From: an uncultured Oscillospiraceae bacterium
Lineage (GTDB): Bacteria; Bacillota; Clostridia; Oscillospirales; Oscillospiraceae
Assembly: GCA_934567355.1 (NCBI GenBank)
Contig: CAKTJC010000005.1
Location: forward strand, 45,295 to 109,294
DNA length: 64,000 nucleotides
Reading direction: 5' to 3'
This document shows, piece after piece, positions 17,763-26,049 of the stretch (position 1 is the stretch's first letter; every line of letters begins with the position of its first letter). The translations under genes and the position numbers were made by a program. Below the pieces are notes generated by a model that was not told where the DNA came from, made no database searches, and worked only from the letters and a program-made list of their open reading frames with translations.

Positions 17763-17896
17763 GCGCAGAAGTGCTCTATTTGCGAAATAGGGACGTTTGG
17801 AGGAAAAGCTCTCACCTACCTTTTTGGCTGATTTGCTAAAAAGAGAGCAGAAATTTTGTTGAAAGCATAGAATTGTTGCACAAAGTGAAAATCTTC

Positions 17897-17925
17897 TTGA
17901 CTTCGGAAAAGCCGATTGTTATAGT
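17897..17925 (+). promoter_or_regulatory. promoter of the GntR regulator gene
   Basis: TTGACT (17897-17902), 17-bp spacer, TATAGT (17920-17925). The expected start of transcription, near 17932, is just before the candidate operator at 17938-17947. Confidence 0.82.
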
Positions 17926-17937
17926 ACAGATAAAGAA

Positions 17938-17947
17938 AACGTCCTAC
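17938..17947. promoter_or_regulatory. candidate operator of the FadR-type regulator (copy 1)
   Basis: AACGTCCTAC is the exact reverse complement of GTAGGACGTT at 18846-18855. The core GTCCTAC fits the GT-N3-AC form of FadR-type GntR operators. It lies about ten bases after the expected transcription start, as for an autorepressor. Binding is inferred. Confidence 0.5.
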
Positions 17948-18008
17948 GTTTACTTCGAACCTTAGAAACCACAATGGAGTGAACCCAGGAAAACGAGGAG
18001 CTTTTTTA

Positions 18009-18722
18009 ATGGCAGAGTCACACGATACATTTACGGCACGCAGCAGCGAGACGGTTGTGGACTATATTCTGCATGAGATGCAAAATGCATTTATCAGCGG
18101 AGCATTGAAGGCAGGCGATAAGCTTCCCAGCGAGTTTGAGCTGATGAAGCAATTTAACGTGAGCCGCAACTCCCTGCGCGAAGCAATGAAGATCCTATCC
18201 GCCCATGGGATTGTCAACATCCGGCGGGGGGATGGCACATACATTTCTGAAGAGATCAAGCCCAGCATTATCGACGCAATGACCTACAGCGTTTTCCTTG
18301 GCGGCTCCAATTCAGAGGATCTGGCAAAGCTCAGAGAGGTTCTGGAAAAGGATGTTCTGGAATTCGTAATTAAAGAGGCAACCGACGAGGAAATTGAAGA
18401 GGCGGTACGGTACGATGGCATGATGATGGATTGTCTCCGCCGTGGGGAACTGGAATCTGCCGGGCACTATGATCTTCAATTTCACTATGCATTGGTCAGG
18501 GCAACACACAACGTGTTCTTTGCCCGCATGGTGCAGGGAATGTACGCATTGTTTTCCAAGTCGCTTGGCAACAACCTGAAGCTGGATTACGAGGGTGGAA
18601 TGGTTAAGATTCCGCACGAAAAAATAATCCGCTGTATCCGTCAGCGGGATATGAGCCAGATTGATGAAGCAATCTCCGACAGCCTGAACAGCTGGAAGTT
18701 GGACGTAAAGAACAAAATTTAG
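18009..18722 (+). CDS. GntR family transcriptional regulator, FadR subfamily
   Basis: The 237-residue protein has an N-terminal winged helix (about residues 14-78) with the GntR signature GDKLPSEFELMKQFNVSRNSLREAM, split here as LPSEFELMKQF and VSRNSLREAMKIL. A helical FCD ligand domain follows, with DLQFHYALVRATHN as its metal/ligand-binding part. FCD regulators usually bind small carboxylates or sugar acids. The ATG at 18009 is preferred over a GTG at 17979 because GAGGAG lies eight bases before it. It is divergent from glycerate kinase and upstream of the transketolase operon, which it most likely controls. Confidence 0.9.
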   Translation: MAESHDTFTARSSETVVDYILHEMQNAFISGALKAGDKLPSEFELMKQFNVSRNSLREAMKILSAHGIVNIRRGDGTYISEEIKPSIIDAMTYSVFLGGSNSEDLAKLREVLEKDVLEFVIKEATDEEIEEAVRYDGMMMDCLRRGELESAGHYDLQFHYALVRATHNVFFARMVQGMYALFSKSLGNNLKLDYEGGMVKIPHEKIIRCIRQRDMSQIDEAISDSLNSWKLDVKNKI

Positions 18723-18836
18723 CATTCCCGGCATGGTTCAATCTAAGCGAGAAAACCGGAAGATACACTATCCTTTTTCATTTTTCGTATTGAGAATACG
18801 GGAAAGCGCAGTGGGAGGGGATGCGGTTGTTTTTTA

Positions 18837-18855
18837 CTACAAAATGTAGGACGTT
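18837..18855. promoter_or_regulatory. candidate operator region before the transketolase operon (copy 2)
   Basis: Contains the perfect palindrome CTACA-AAA-TGTAG (18837-18849) overlapping GTAGGACGTT (18846-18855), the same ten bases found in reverse in front of the GntR gene. The 204-bp gap 18723-18926 also holds CGTATT-gag-AATACG (18786-18800), possibly the GntR terminator. No convincing promoter was found. Confidence 0.5.
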
Positions 18856-18926
18856 CTATGTATGTAAGCGATGTAACAGACGTACATAAACATTTACGCA
18901 AAACATATGAGCATAGGAGGACAAGC

Positions 18927-19598
18927 ATGAAAAAACTTTACACGATCAATACGAATGAAGCAGAAGTTTTTATGGAGGTGATCTACAATCCGTTTCTCGT
19001 CTCCTTCAAGGCAGAAAACCCGGATATTGATGTAAAAAACATTATTGATGACAGCCTGCTTAACGATACCAGGCTTTATGGCGGGATGACCACCGCGATT
19101 GCCAACCGAATGCTTTCCTATGCAAAAGCAGCGGAGTATTCCGGGGCGGACGGCGTTTTGGTTACATGCACCTCCGTAAACAAGGCCACCAAGATGATTC
19201 GGCCGCTTCTGAGCATCCCAATTCTGAATATTGAAGAGCCTGTTGCAGAGATGGCAGTCTCTGCCGGAACGCGAATTGGCGTTCTTGCAACAATCCCCAC
19301 CAGCCCCAAAGCAATTATCGAGGTTATACAGGAAAAGGCGGCAGCCGCCGGAAAGAATGTCACGATTGTGACAAGGGTTGCCGACGGTGCGTTTGATGTT
19401 CTGAAATCAGGGGATCGCGAGCGGCACGATGAGATGGTCGCGCAGACGCTCTATAAGCTTGCGCAGGAGGTCGACTGCATTGCTTTTGCTCAAATTTCCA
19501 TGAGTAAGGTAAAATATGACGAAAGCAGAGTGAGCGTCCCTGTTTATAAAATTGGCATTTCCGGCTTTGACAGAATGAAGAAACTGATGGGAATCTGA
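18927..19598 (+). CDS. aspartate/glutamate racemase superfamily protein
   Basis: A 223-residue protein with the Asp/Glu/hydantoin racemase fold pattern. It has an N-terminal substrate region and GADGVLVTCTSVNKA with Cys81 as the first catalytic cysteine. The second half-domain shows GTRIGVLATIPTSP, but where the second cysteine is expected it reads CIAFAQISMSKV, without a Cys at that position. A one-cysteine enzyme is more like arylmalonate decarboxylase or an isomerase than a classical two-base racemase. AGGAGG lies before the ATG. It is the first gene of the operon, 20 bp before the transketolase pair. Confidence 0.8.
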   Translation: MKKLYTINTNEAEVFMEVIYNPFLVSFKAENPDIDVKNIIDDSLLNDTRLYGGMTTAIANRMLSYAKAAEYSGADGVLVTCTSVNKATKMIRPLLSIPILNIEEPVAEMAVSAGTRIGVLATIPTSPKAIIEVIQEKAAAAGKNVTIVTRVADGAFDVLKSGDRERHDEMVAQTLYKLAQEVDCIAFAQISMSKVKYDESRVSVPVYKIGISGFDRMKKLMGI

Positions 19599-19617
19599 AC
19601 GGGAGGAAATAAACCAT

Positions 19618-20442
19618 ATGGATAGAGTAGCAAGACTGAAGGAGACTGCGAAGTCCGTACGCAAATCGATCATCACAATGATTTATCAGGCACAGTCCGG
19701 TCATCCCGGCGGTTCTCTTTCAGCCGCAGACATCATGACGGCGCTTTATTTTGACGAGCTGAACCTTCGTCCCCAGGAGCCCAAATGGGAGGATAGAGAC
19801 CGGTTCGTATTGTCCAAGGGACATACCTGCCCGGTGCTGTATACCTGCCTGGCGATGCGGGGCTTTTTCGGGATGGAAGTGCTGAGCACGCTCCGCAAAG
19901 AGGGTTCCATTCTGCAGGGGCATCCCGACATGAAGCGCTGCCCCGGCGTGGATATTTCCACCGGGTCGCTGGGACAGGGCATTTCCACAGCCGTTGGCAT
20001 GGCGCTCGCCGGAAAGCGCGATCACAAATCCTACCGGGTGTTTACGCTGATTGGTGATGGCGAAAGCGACGAGGGGCAGGTTTGGGAAGCTGTCCAGACG
20101 GCAGCCAAATATCAGCTGGATAATCTGGTAATCATTCTGGACAGAAACCGGCTTCAGAACGACGGCGCCTGCGAAACGGTCATGCCCAATGGAGACCTGA
20201 TTGGAAAGTTCACCTCCTTTGGCTGCAAGACCTGGGAAATTGACGGACACGATATGGCTCAGATCGTTGAAGCGCTGGATGAGATACGCCGGGATCAGAG
20301 CGGCAAGCCAAAGTGTATTGTGGCGCATACCGTAAAGGGAAAGGGTGTCTCCTTTATGGAAAATGTGGCGGCATGGCATGGCATGGCGCCGAATTCCGAG
20401 CAGTATGCGCAGGCAATAAAGGATATTGAGGAGGGCTTTTAA
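19618..20442 (+). CDS. transketolase, N-terminal (thiamine diphosphate) subunit
   Basis: The 274-residue subunit carries the thiamine-diphosphate motif GDGESDEGQVWEA ... DNLVIILDRNRLQNDG and the family start SGHPGGSLSAADI with SKGHTCPVLY. Two-gene transketolases of this kind are widespread; besides pentose-phosphate metabolism they include apulose-phosphate and sulfo-sugar enzymes, and transketolase can use hydroxypyruvate as two-carbon donor. The C-terminal partner follows with no gap. The presence of catabolic neighbours rather than pentose-phosphate genes suggests a specialised role. Confidence 0.93.
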   Translation: MDRVARLKETAKSVRKSIITMIYQAQSGHPGGSLSAADIMTALYFDELNLRPQEPKWEDRDRFVLSKGHTCPVLYTCLAMRGFFGMEVLSTLRKEGSILQGHPDMKRCPGVDISTGSLGQGISTAVGMALAGKRDHKSYRVFTLIGDGESDEGQVWEAVQTAAKYQLDNLVIILDRNRLQNDGACETVMPNGDLIGKFTSFGCKTWEIDGHDMAQIVEALDEIRRDQSGKPKCIVAHTVKGKGVSFMENVAAWHGMAPNSEQYAQAIKDIEEGF

Positions 20443-21387
20443 GTGATTCAGGTGAAGACAACGCGCCACGCGACCCGGGATGGGTACGGCGATGAGATTC
20501 TGGAGCTGGGCAAAAAAAATCAGAATATTGTTGTGGTTGACGCGGATATTGGCAAATCCTGCAAAACGGTTCCGTTCTCCAAAGAGCTCCCGGAGCAATA
20601 TGTCAACGTCGGCATTGCGGAGCAAAATGCAGCCGGTGTGGCAGCGGGACTGGCGACCTGCGGAAAAATCCCGTTTGTCACGACCTATGCCGTGTTCGGA
20701 AGCATGAGAATGGTTGAGCAGATTCGGCAGGAGATCTGTTACCCGAAGCTCAATGTAAAAATTGCCTGCTCACATGGCGGTCTTACTCCCGCCAATGACG
20801 GCGCTTCCCATCAGGCCATCGAAGATATGGGTATTTTGAGAACGATTCCCAATATGACTGTCGTCATGGGCGCGGACTACCATGCAACCAGAAAACTGGT
20901 CAAGGCGGCTTCAGAGGTGTACGGTCCTGTTTTCCTGCGCTTTACGCGGGATGCCGTGCCGGACATATATGATGAAGAGGAAGAATTCGTCATTGGAAAG
21001 GCAAAACGTCTTCGGGACGGCAGCGATGTTTCGATCATCGCCTGCGGCGAAATTCTGTCGCTGGCACTGAAGGCAGCCGATCGGCTGGCAGAAGAGAATA
21101 TCCATGCAGAAGTGATCGATATGCACACAATTAAGCCCCTGGATAAGGGAATTGTGCTGGATGCGCTGAATAAATGCGGCAAAATTATCACCGTTGAGGA
21201 TCATAACATCATCAACGGTCTCGGAAGCGCAGTATGCGAAGTGGCGGCGGAGCTGGGTAAGGGAAAGGTAAAGCGAATCGGCATTCTCGATCAATTCGGG
21301 GAGTCCGCTCCCTATGAAAGCCTGCTCCGGAAAAATGGCATTACAGTGGAGCAGATTGTCGCGACGGCGAAGGAGATGTGTGTATGA
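20443..21387 (+). CDS. transketolase, C-terminal subunit
   Basis: The 314-residue subunit contains the pyrimidine-binding domain with the catalytic Glu in NVGIAEQNAAGVAAGLA, then the C-terminal domain. It starts with GTG directly after the stop of the N-terminal subunit, with GAGGAGG twelve bases upstream. It shares a four-base overlap with the dehydrogenase gene, so the three are tightly coupled. It lacks a duplicated N-terminal domain, so it must pair with the 19618-20442 product. Confidence 0.93.
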   Translation: MIQVKTTRHATRDGYGDEILELGKKNQNIVVVDADIGKSCKTVPFSKELPEQYVNVGIAEQNAAGVAAGLATCGKIPFVTTYAVFGSMRMVEQIRQEICYPKLNVKIACSHGGLTPANDGASHQAIEDMGILRTIPNMTVVMGADYHATRKLVKAASEVYGPVFLRFTRDAVPDIYDEEEEFVIGKAKRLRDGSDVSIIACGEILSLALKAADRLAEENIHAEVIDMHTIKPLDKGIVLDALNKCGKIITVEDHNIINGLGSAVCEVAAELGKGKVKRIGILDQFGESAPYESLLRKNGITVEQIVATAKEMCV

Positions 21388-22349
21388 AAATTGTTATTTT
21401 GGACGGCTATACGGAAAATCCCGGAGATTTAAGCTGGGAGAAGGTCAGTCAGTTCGGCGATCTTACAGTTTATGACAGGACAAATGTGAACGATCCCCCC
21501 GAGATCATCCGCCGGATCGGTGATGCACAGATCGTTCTGACGAATAAAACGCCCATTACCAGAGAAGTGATGGATGCCTGCCCCGCCCTGCGCTGCATCA
21601 GCGTACTGGCCACCGGCTATAACGTCATCGATTGTGCCTATGCCAAACAGAAGGGCATTTGCGTCTGCAATGTGCCGACCTACGGAACGGCTTCCGTTGG
21701 GCAGTTTGCAATTGCTCTGTTGCTGGAGGTTTGCCACCACATCGGTCATCACAGCGACTCCGTCCATGCGGGAAACTGGTCGAGCAATCCCGACTGGTGC
21801 TATTGGGATTATCCGCTGATCGAGCTGGATGGGAAGACCATTGGAATCATCGGCTTTGGACGGATTGGACAGACCACCGGAAAAATTGCAAAGGCTCTTG
21901 GCATGCGCGTGCTGGCGTTCGACAACCATCCGTCGGAGTGCGGACAGATGATAGCCGAGTATGCAGACCTGGATACCTTGCTTGCGAGCAGCGATGTTGT
22001 GGCGCTCCACTGCCCGCTCTTCCCGGAGACGGAGGGGATCATTAACAGCGCAACCATTTCCAAAATGAAGGATGGCGCCATCTTGATCAACAACAGCCGC
22101 GGTCCGCTGGTCGTGGAGCAGGATCTGGCGGACGCCCTGAACTCCGGAAAGCTTGCAGCTGCGGCGGTGGATGTAGTATCCACGGAGCCGATTCGGGAGG
22201 ATAATGTCCTTCTGACTGCGAAAAACTGCATCATTACCCCGCATATTTCCTGGGCGCCCAAGGAGAGCCGCCAGAGAATCCTCGACTGCACGGAAACAAA
22301 CATCCGCGCGTTCCTGGAAGGCAAGCCTGTAAATGTGGTCAATGCATAA
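21384..22349 (+). CDS. D-2-hydroxyacid dehydrogenase (glycerate/hydroxypyruvate reductase-like)
   Basis: The 321-residue enzyme has the NAD-binding turn GFGRIGQTTG, then an acidic strand end (AFDNHP) that favours NAD over NADP, and the catalytic set Arg in NNSRGPLV, Glu in STEPIRE and His in TPHISWAPKE. Members reduce hydroxypyruvate or related 2-oxoacids to D-hydroxyacids. The ATG at 21384 overlaps the upstream stop as ATGA and has AAGGAGAT in front; a GTG six bases earlier is less likely. With the divergent glycerate 2-kinase it would give hydroxypyruvate to glycerate to 2-phosphoglycerate, which is inference. Confidence 0.9.
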   Translation: MKIVILDGYTENPGDLSWEKVSQFGDLTVYDRTNVNDPPEIIRRIGDAQIVLTNKTPITREVMDACPALRCISVLATGYNVIDCAYAKQKGICVCNVPTYGTASVGQFAIALLLEVCHHIGHHSDSVHAGNWSSNPDWCYWDYPLIELDGKTIGIIGFGRIGQTTGKIAKALGMRVLAFDNHPSECGQMIAEYADLDTLLASSDVVALHCPLFPETEGIINSATISKMKDGAILINNSRGPLVVEQDLADALNSGKLAAAAVDVVSTEPIREDNVLLTAKNCIITPHISWAPKESRQRILDCTETNIRAFLEGKPVNVVNA

Positions 22350-22359
22350 GGGGGACAAA

Positions 22360-23646
22360 ATGAGTAAGACAAATTATCAGATTCAGGGCAGGGATTTCCT
22401 GATTAACGGGAAGAAAACATACAGTGAGATTCCTCAGAACGATCCTGCCTGCCATGGGCTCCTCTTCAATGCCCGGTTTATTCAGGGACTGTTTCAGGAC
22501 GTCAATAAGGCAAATGCGGAACATTATAACCGCTTTGGAAAGGTGTTCGACCCGGAGATCAATACGGACGAATTGATCGCGGCACTTCCGCAGTGGTACA
22601 ATATCGGCTTGAGAGCCTTTACGATCGGCCTGATGGGCGGCGGCCCCTGCATGAGCTACAAGGATTGGGGTACGCTGAAGTTTGGAAGCTTCTCGCCGGA
22701 CGGAAGAAGCTTCGATCCCGCAGTTCGTACCCGGCTGGAAAAGGTGCTGAAAGCGGCGGACGAGCTGGGCATGCTCGTGATCGTCAGTTTCCTGTACCAT
22801 GGTCAGTTCCGCTATTTCGATAATGATGAGGCGATTGAAAACGCATGCCATACGGCGGTAAAAATGCTCTGTGAGCTGGACTACGACAATGTAATTATTG
22901 AGGTTGCCAACGAGTATGACGTGATTGAAAAAGTGGTGCCCACTTCCGTGATCGGAACACCGGAAAAGATGGCAGAGCTGGTCAAAAAATGTCAGCAGTG
23001 GTGCGGTGGACGGTTTGCAGTGGGTGCAAGCACCTGCTTCGTGGAGGAACGGCAGGAGATTGTCATGAAAGCCAGCGACATTTGCCTGTTCCATGGCAAC
23101 GATAAGCGCCGGCAGGAGCTGCATAACAAATATACGCTTGTCCGCGGCTGGTGCCCTGACCGTCCTATCGTTGTAAACGAGGATTCCCAGATTTTTACGC
23201 AGATGGATGTGGCAATGGAGGATCATTTCTCCTGGGGATATTACAACAACTGGACAAAGCAGGAGCCTCCCTGCGATTGGGGCATTACGGACAGTGAGGA
23301 CGTCCATTTTGCCGCCAGAGTCGCGCAGGCAGTGGGTTTGCCCTTTCGGGCGGAGGAGCCTGCCCCCAAGCTGCTGGGTTTCGAGCCCTGCAGCGGCCTG
23401 AAAAACGGGGAGCGCTTCATCCGGGTCACCTCTGCCAGACCGGATAAAATCTGCAAAGTTGTGTTCTATGAGGATGGAAGGAAGCTGGACGCAGCATTTG
23501 CGGAGCCGTTTTTCCTGTATCCGCTTTCCACATGGCATCAGGCGGCCTATCTGCCCACCCCCGGTGCACAGAAATTCACGGCAAGAGTTGTTATGTACGA
23601 TGGAAGTGAAATCCTTCTGGAGCAGGATCTTACCGATCTTCGTTAA
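22360..23646 (+). CDS. clan GH-A-type glycosidase-like TIM-barrel protein
   Basis: A 428-residue protein with no signal peptide. It begins FLINGKKTYSEI, then a barrel with the acid/base pair Asn184-Glu185 (IIEVANEYDV) and a later Glu274 in RPIVVNEDS that fits the nucleophile position of clan GH-A enzymes. A Trp after it (WGYYNNW) fits the eighth strand. A C-terminal beta domain of about 90 residues follows. I could not assign a GH family, and activity on glycosides is inferred from motif order only. It is 10 bp after the dehydrogenase gene with GGGGG before the ATG. Confidence 0.7.
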   Translation: MSKTNYQIQGRDFLINGKKTYSEIPQNDPACHGLLFNARFIQGLFQDVNKANAEHYNRFGKVFDPEINTDELIAALPQWYNIGLRAFTIGLMGGGPCMSYKDWGTLKFGSFSPDGRSFDPAVRTRLEKVLKAADELGMLVIVSFLYHGQFRYFDNDEAIENACHTAVKMLCELDYDNVIIEVANEYDVIEKVVPTSVIGTPEKMAELVKKCQQWCGGRFAVGASTCFVEERQEIVMKASDICLFHGNDKRRQELHNKYTLVRGWCPDRPIVVNEDSQIFTQMDVAMEDHFSWGYYNNWTKQEPPCDWGITDSEDVHFAARVAQAVGLPFRAEEPAPKLLGFEPCSGLKNGERFIRVTSARPDKICKVVFYEDGRKLDAAFAEPFFLYPLSTWHQAAYLPTPGAQKFTARVVMYDGSEILLEQDLTDLR

Positions 23647-23718
23647 TACCCTGTAATACATGAAATACATAAATAGCAGATGCAAATCTGATATTAAAAA
23701 CAAAAAAGGAGTACGATT

Positions 23719-24975
23719 ATGAAAAAGTCCGTTCAAAAAGTGTTGGCAGCCATTTTGTCCGCAGTCATTCTGCTTGGCCTCGCGGCATGCGGCGCTTCCA
23801 CTGAAAAGGCCCCCGCAACCACTGCGCAGACTCCCACCGAACCGGTTTCCGACGCTACTGTTGAGGGCAATGGTGCCTCCGAAGAAACCCCCTATGTGAT
23901 CGGCGCCTACATGCCCATCACCGGCAGCAATTCCACCTGGTCCTTCATCCTGCAGAGAGGTCAGGATCTTGCCATCGAGGAAATCAACGCCAACGGCGGC
24001 TTTAACGGCCACCCTGTGAAAATCATCCGCTACGACACCACCAGCTCCAACGAAGAGGCTGCCAAGGTGGCAGTGCGTATGGTCGAGATCGACAAGGTGG
24101 ATGCCTGTCTGCCTTCCCCCATGTCCAATGAAATCAAGGCCTCTGCCAACATTCTCAATGATGCCCACATTCCTACGATCGTTGTCGGCACTTCCGCAAC
24201 GCTGCTGTCCGATGCCAACTGGGATTACGTTTGGAGAACCGCTCTGAATACCAATTTCACCATGTCCGCATGGGATACCGCTTTTGATAAGATGGAAATT
24301 AAGACGCTGGCCATTATCAATTCCCAGGAAGACGTCTGCGTCGCAGTTACCGAGGCCATGAAGGAGCTGTGTGCCAAAAAGGGAATTGAGATCGTCGCCA
24401 TTGAATCTGTTGACAGTGCGGACAGCGATTACACCGCTCCCCTTGCCAATATTGTCTCTGCCAAGCCGGATGTGGTTTGCAGTTATGTGCTCGGGTGCGC
24501 AGTGGCCACCAACCAGCTCAGGCAGCTGGGGTATGAGGGCCTGATCATTCAGCGTGAGCTTCCTGCCGGTACTGATTTTGAGATTGCTGGTGAAAATGCC
24601 AATGGCTGGGCGTTCCCTTCTCTGTACGTTACCTACACCGACATTAATGACTGCGACATTCCCTATATGCGCAGCTTCCTGGAAAGATACCAGGCCGCCT
24701 ATGGCGAGTTGCCCAACTATGAGTGGACGTACCGCGGCTACGATACGATCATGACCCTGTGGGCTGCCTCCAAGATCGCAGGCTCCAACGACAAAGAAGC
24801 CATCAATGAGGCACTGGGCAAGGTGGTCTGCGAAGGCCTGGGCGGCACGATCGACCTGACCCATTCCCACGAGGGCTACGAGAATTTCGGTTCCTTCATC
24901 TATGATGGCGGCAAGTTCAAGGAATTCAATGCCTGGCTTAGCGCCGGTGGATATGAGAAGTATAAGCAGAACTAA
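23719..24975 (+). CDS. ABC transporter substrate-binding lipoprotein, branched-chain amino acid (type IV PBP) family
   Basis: The 418-residue precursor has a lipoprotein signal with lipobox LAAC (Cys24), a Thr/Pro-rich linker, then a Leu/Ile/Val-binding-type domain: VIGAYMPITGSNSTWS, DLAIEEINANGGFNG, and LPNYEWTYRGYDTIM near the end. Family members bind amino acids, amides, urea, aromatic acids or other small molecules, so the substrate cannot be named. AAAGGAG precedes the ATG. It begins the transporter part of the operon; a strong hairpin follows before the permease genes. Confidence 0.92.
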   Translation: MKKSVQKVLAAILSAVILLGLAACGASTEKAPATTAQTPTEPVSDATVEGNGASEETPYVIGAYMPITGSNSTWSFILQRGQDLAIEEINANGGFNGHPVKIIRYDTTSSNEEAAKVAVRMVEIDKVDACLPSPMSNEIKASANILNDAHIPTIVVGTSATLLSDANWDYVWRTALNTNFTMSAWDTAFDKMEIKTLAIINSQEDVCVAVTEAMKELCAKKGIEIVAIESVDSADSDYTAPLANIVSAKPDVVCSYVLGCAVATNQLRQLGYEGLIIQRELPAGTDFEIAGENANGWAFPSLYVTYTDINDCDIPYMRSFLERYQAAYGELPNYEWTYRGYDTIMTLWAASKIAGSNDKEAINEALGKVVCEGLGGTIDLTHSHEGYENFGSFIYDGGKFKEFNAWLSAGGYEKYKQN

Positions 24976-25113
24976 CCACTATTGCCGCTTAGTCCCATCT
25001 CTTCCAATGGAATATGCGGAATAAACCACGGCTTGCTTGATACCCCGCGTCCCTAAAACCAATTGTGTTATTCCAAGCGCTGCCCCCTGATTTATCGCAC
25101 GATCTCCCGCGTT

Positions 25114-25136
25114 CCCTCCCGGGCTATCCGGGAGGG
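25114..25136 (+). terminator. intercistronic hairpin after the binding-protein gene
   Basis: Nine-base stem CCCTCCCGG / CCGGGAGGG with a five-base loop and no U tract, in the 182-bp gap between the binding-protein and permease genes. Probably attenuates downstream expression or stabilises the binding-protein mRNA. Confidence 0.55.
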
Positions 25137-25157
25137 GGACGCAAGAAAGAGGTTCAT

Positions 25158-26039
25158 ATGCTGAAATTTGTTACGTTACTTGTATCAGCCACGATTCTAG
25201 GATGCACATACGGCCTGATGTCGCTCAGCTACAGCCTGATTTACAAGGCATCCGGAATGATGGCGTTCGTGAATCCCGATCTGATGACCTGGGGCGCCTT
25301 TTTAGGTTACACCTTTTATAACCTGATGGGTCTGCCCTATATTGTCGCCGTGCTCTGCACGGGCATAACCATGTTTGCGATTGGATTCCTTATCCAGAAA
25401 GGCGTCGTAAGGAATCTGGTCAAGCGCAATGTGACCCCAATGTATATCACACTGACCATGTTTGCACTGGGATATGTTTTCCAGAATTCCGCTCAGCTGA
25501 TTTGGGGCAGCGTCAATAAAAAATTCAATTCGATTATCCCCGGCCTAAAAATTAAAATTGCCGGCATTCAGGTGCAGCCGGAAGCAATCATCTGTGTGGG
25601 CGCTTCCATTCTGATAATGATTCTACTGCATTTCTTTATGAATAAGTCAAAGCTGGGCACGGCGATGCGTGCCGCCTCCATGGACAGTATGGCGGCGGAG
25701 TCCGTTGGCGTGGATGTCTCGCTGATCAACGGTCTGTCCTGGGGTCTGTCCTCTGCAATTATTGCGGCTGCCGGTATCCTTTGCGGCCCGATTTACTCAG
25801 TCAGTCTGGTGCTCGGCGCCAGCCTTGGTGCCAAGGCCTTTGCCAGCGCCGTTATCGGCGGCTACGGCAATATGATCGGTGCGGTGATTGGCGGCCTTGC
25901 AATGGGCTTCATTGAAACGTTTGTCAGCGGATATATTTCTTCGGATTTCAAGAGCCTGATCGCATATATCGTGCTGATTCTGTTCCTGTTCGTCAAGCCT
26001 TCGGGCATTATGAACGAACGCGCGATCCAGGATGTGTAA
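25158..26039 (+). CDS. ABC permease, LivH type
   Basis: A 293-residue membrane protein with about eight hydrophobic segments and typical LivH blocks: GLMSLSYSLIYKASGMMAF near the start, MRAASMDSMAAESVGVDV in the cytoplasmic loop that meets the ATPase, and ASAVIGGYGNMIGAVIGG toward the end. The start at 25158 has AAGAGG upstream. It is the first of two permeases and forms the membrane channel with the LivM-type protein. Confidence 0.92.
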   Translation: MLKFVTLLVSATILGCTYGLMSLSYSLIYKASGMMAFVNPDLMTWGAFLGYTFYNLMGLPYIVAVLCTGITMFAIGFLIQKGVVRNLVKRNVTPMYITLTMFALGYVFQNSAQLIWGSVNKKFNSIIPGLKIKIAGIQVQPEAIICVGASILIMILLHFFMNKSKLGTAMRAASMDSMAAESVGVDVSLINGLSWGLSSAIIAAAGILCGPIYSVSLVLGASLGAKAFASAVIGGYGNMIGAVIGGLAMGFIETFVSGYISSDFKSLIAYIVLILFLFVKPSGIMNERAIQDV

Positions 26040-26049
26040 GGGGGAGACG

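Noticed and set aside
19618..21387. Sulfo-transketolase (sulfoquinovose) pathway
   Set aside because: No sulfoquinovosidase, sulfo-sugar isomerase or sulfolactaldehyde-processing gene is nearby, and the importer is of a different type.
22339..24870. Minus-strand open frame of 843 codons opposite the GH-like and binding-protein genes
   Set aside because: It spans two well-supported genes and their gap, with no recognisable domain or start signal. Codon bias of the true genes produces it.
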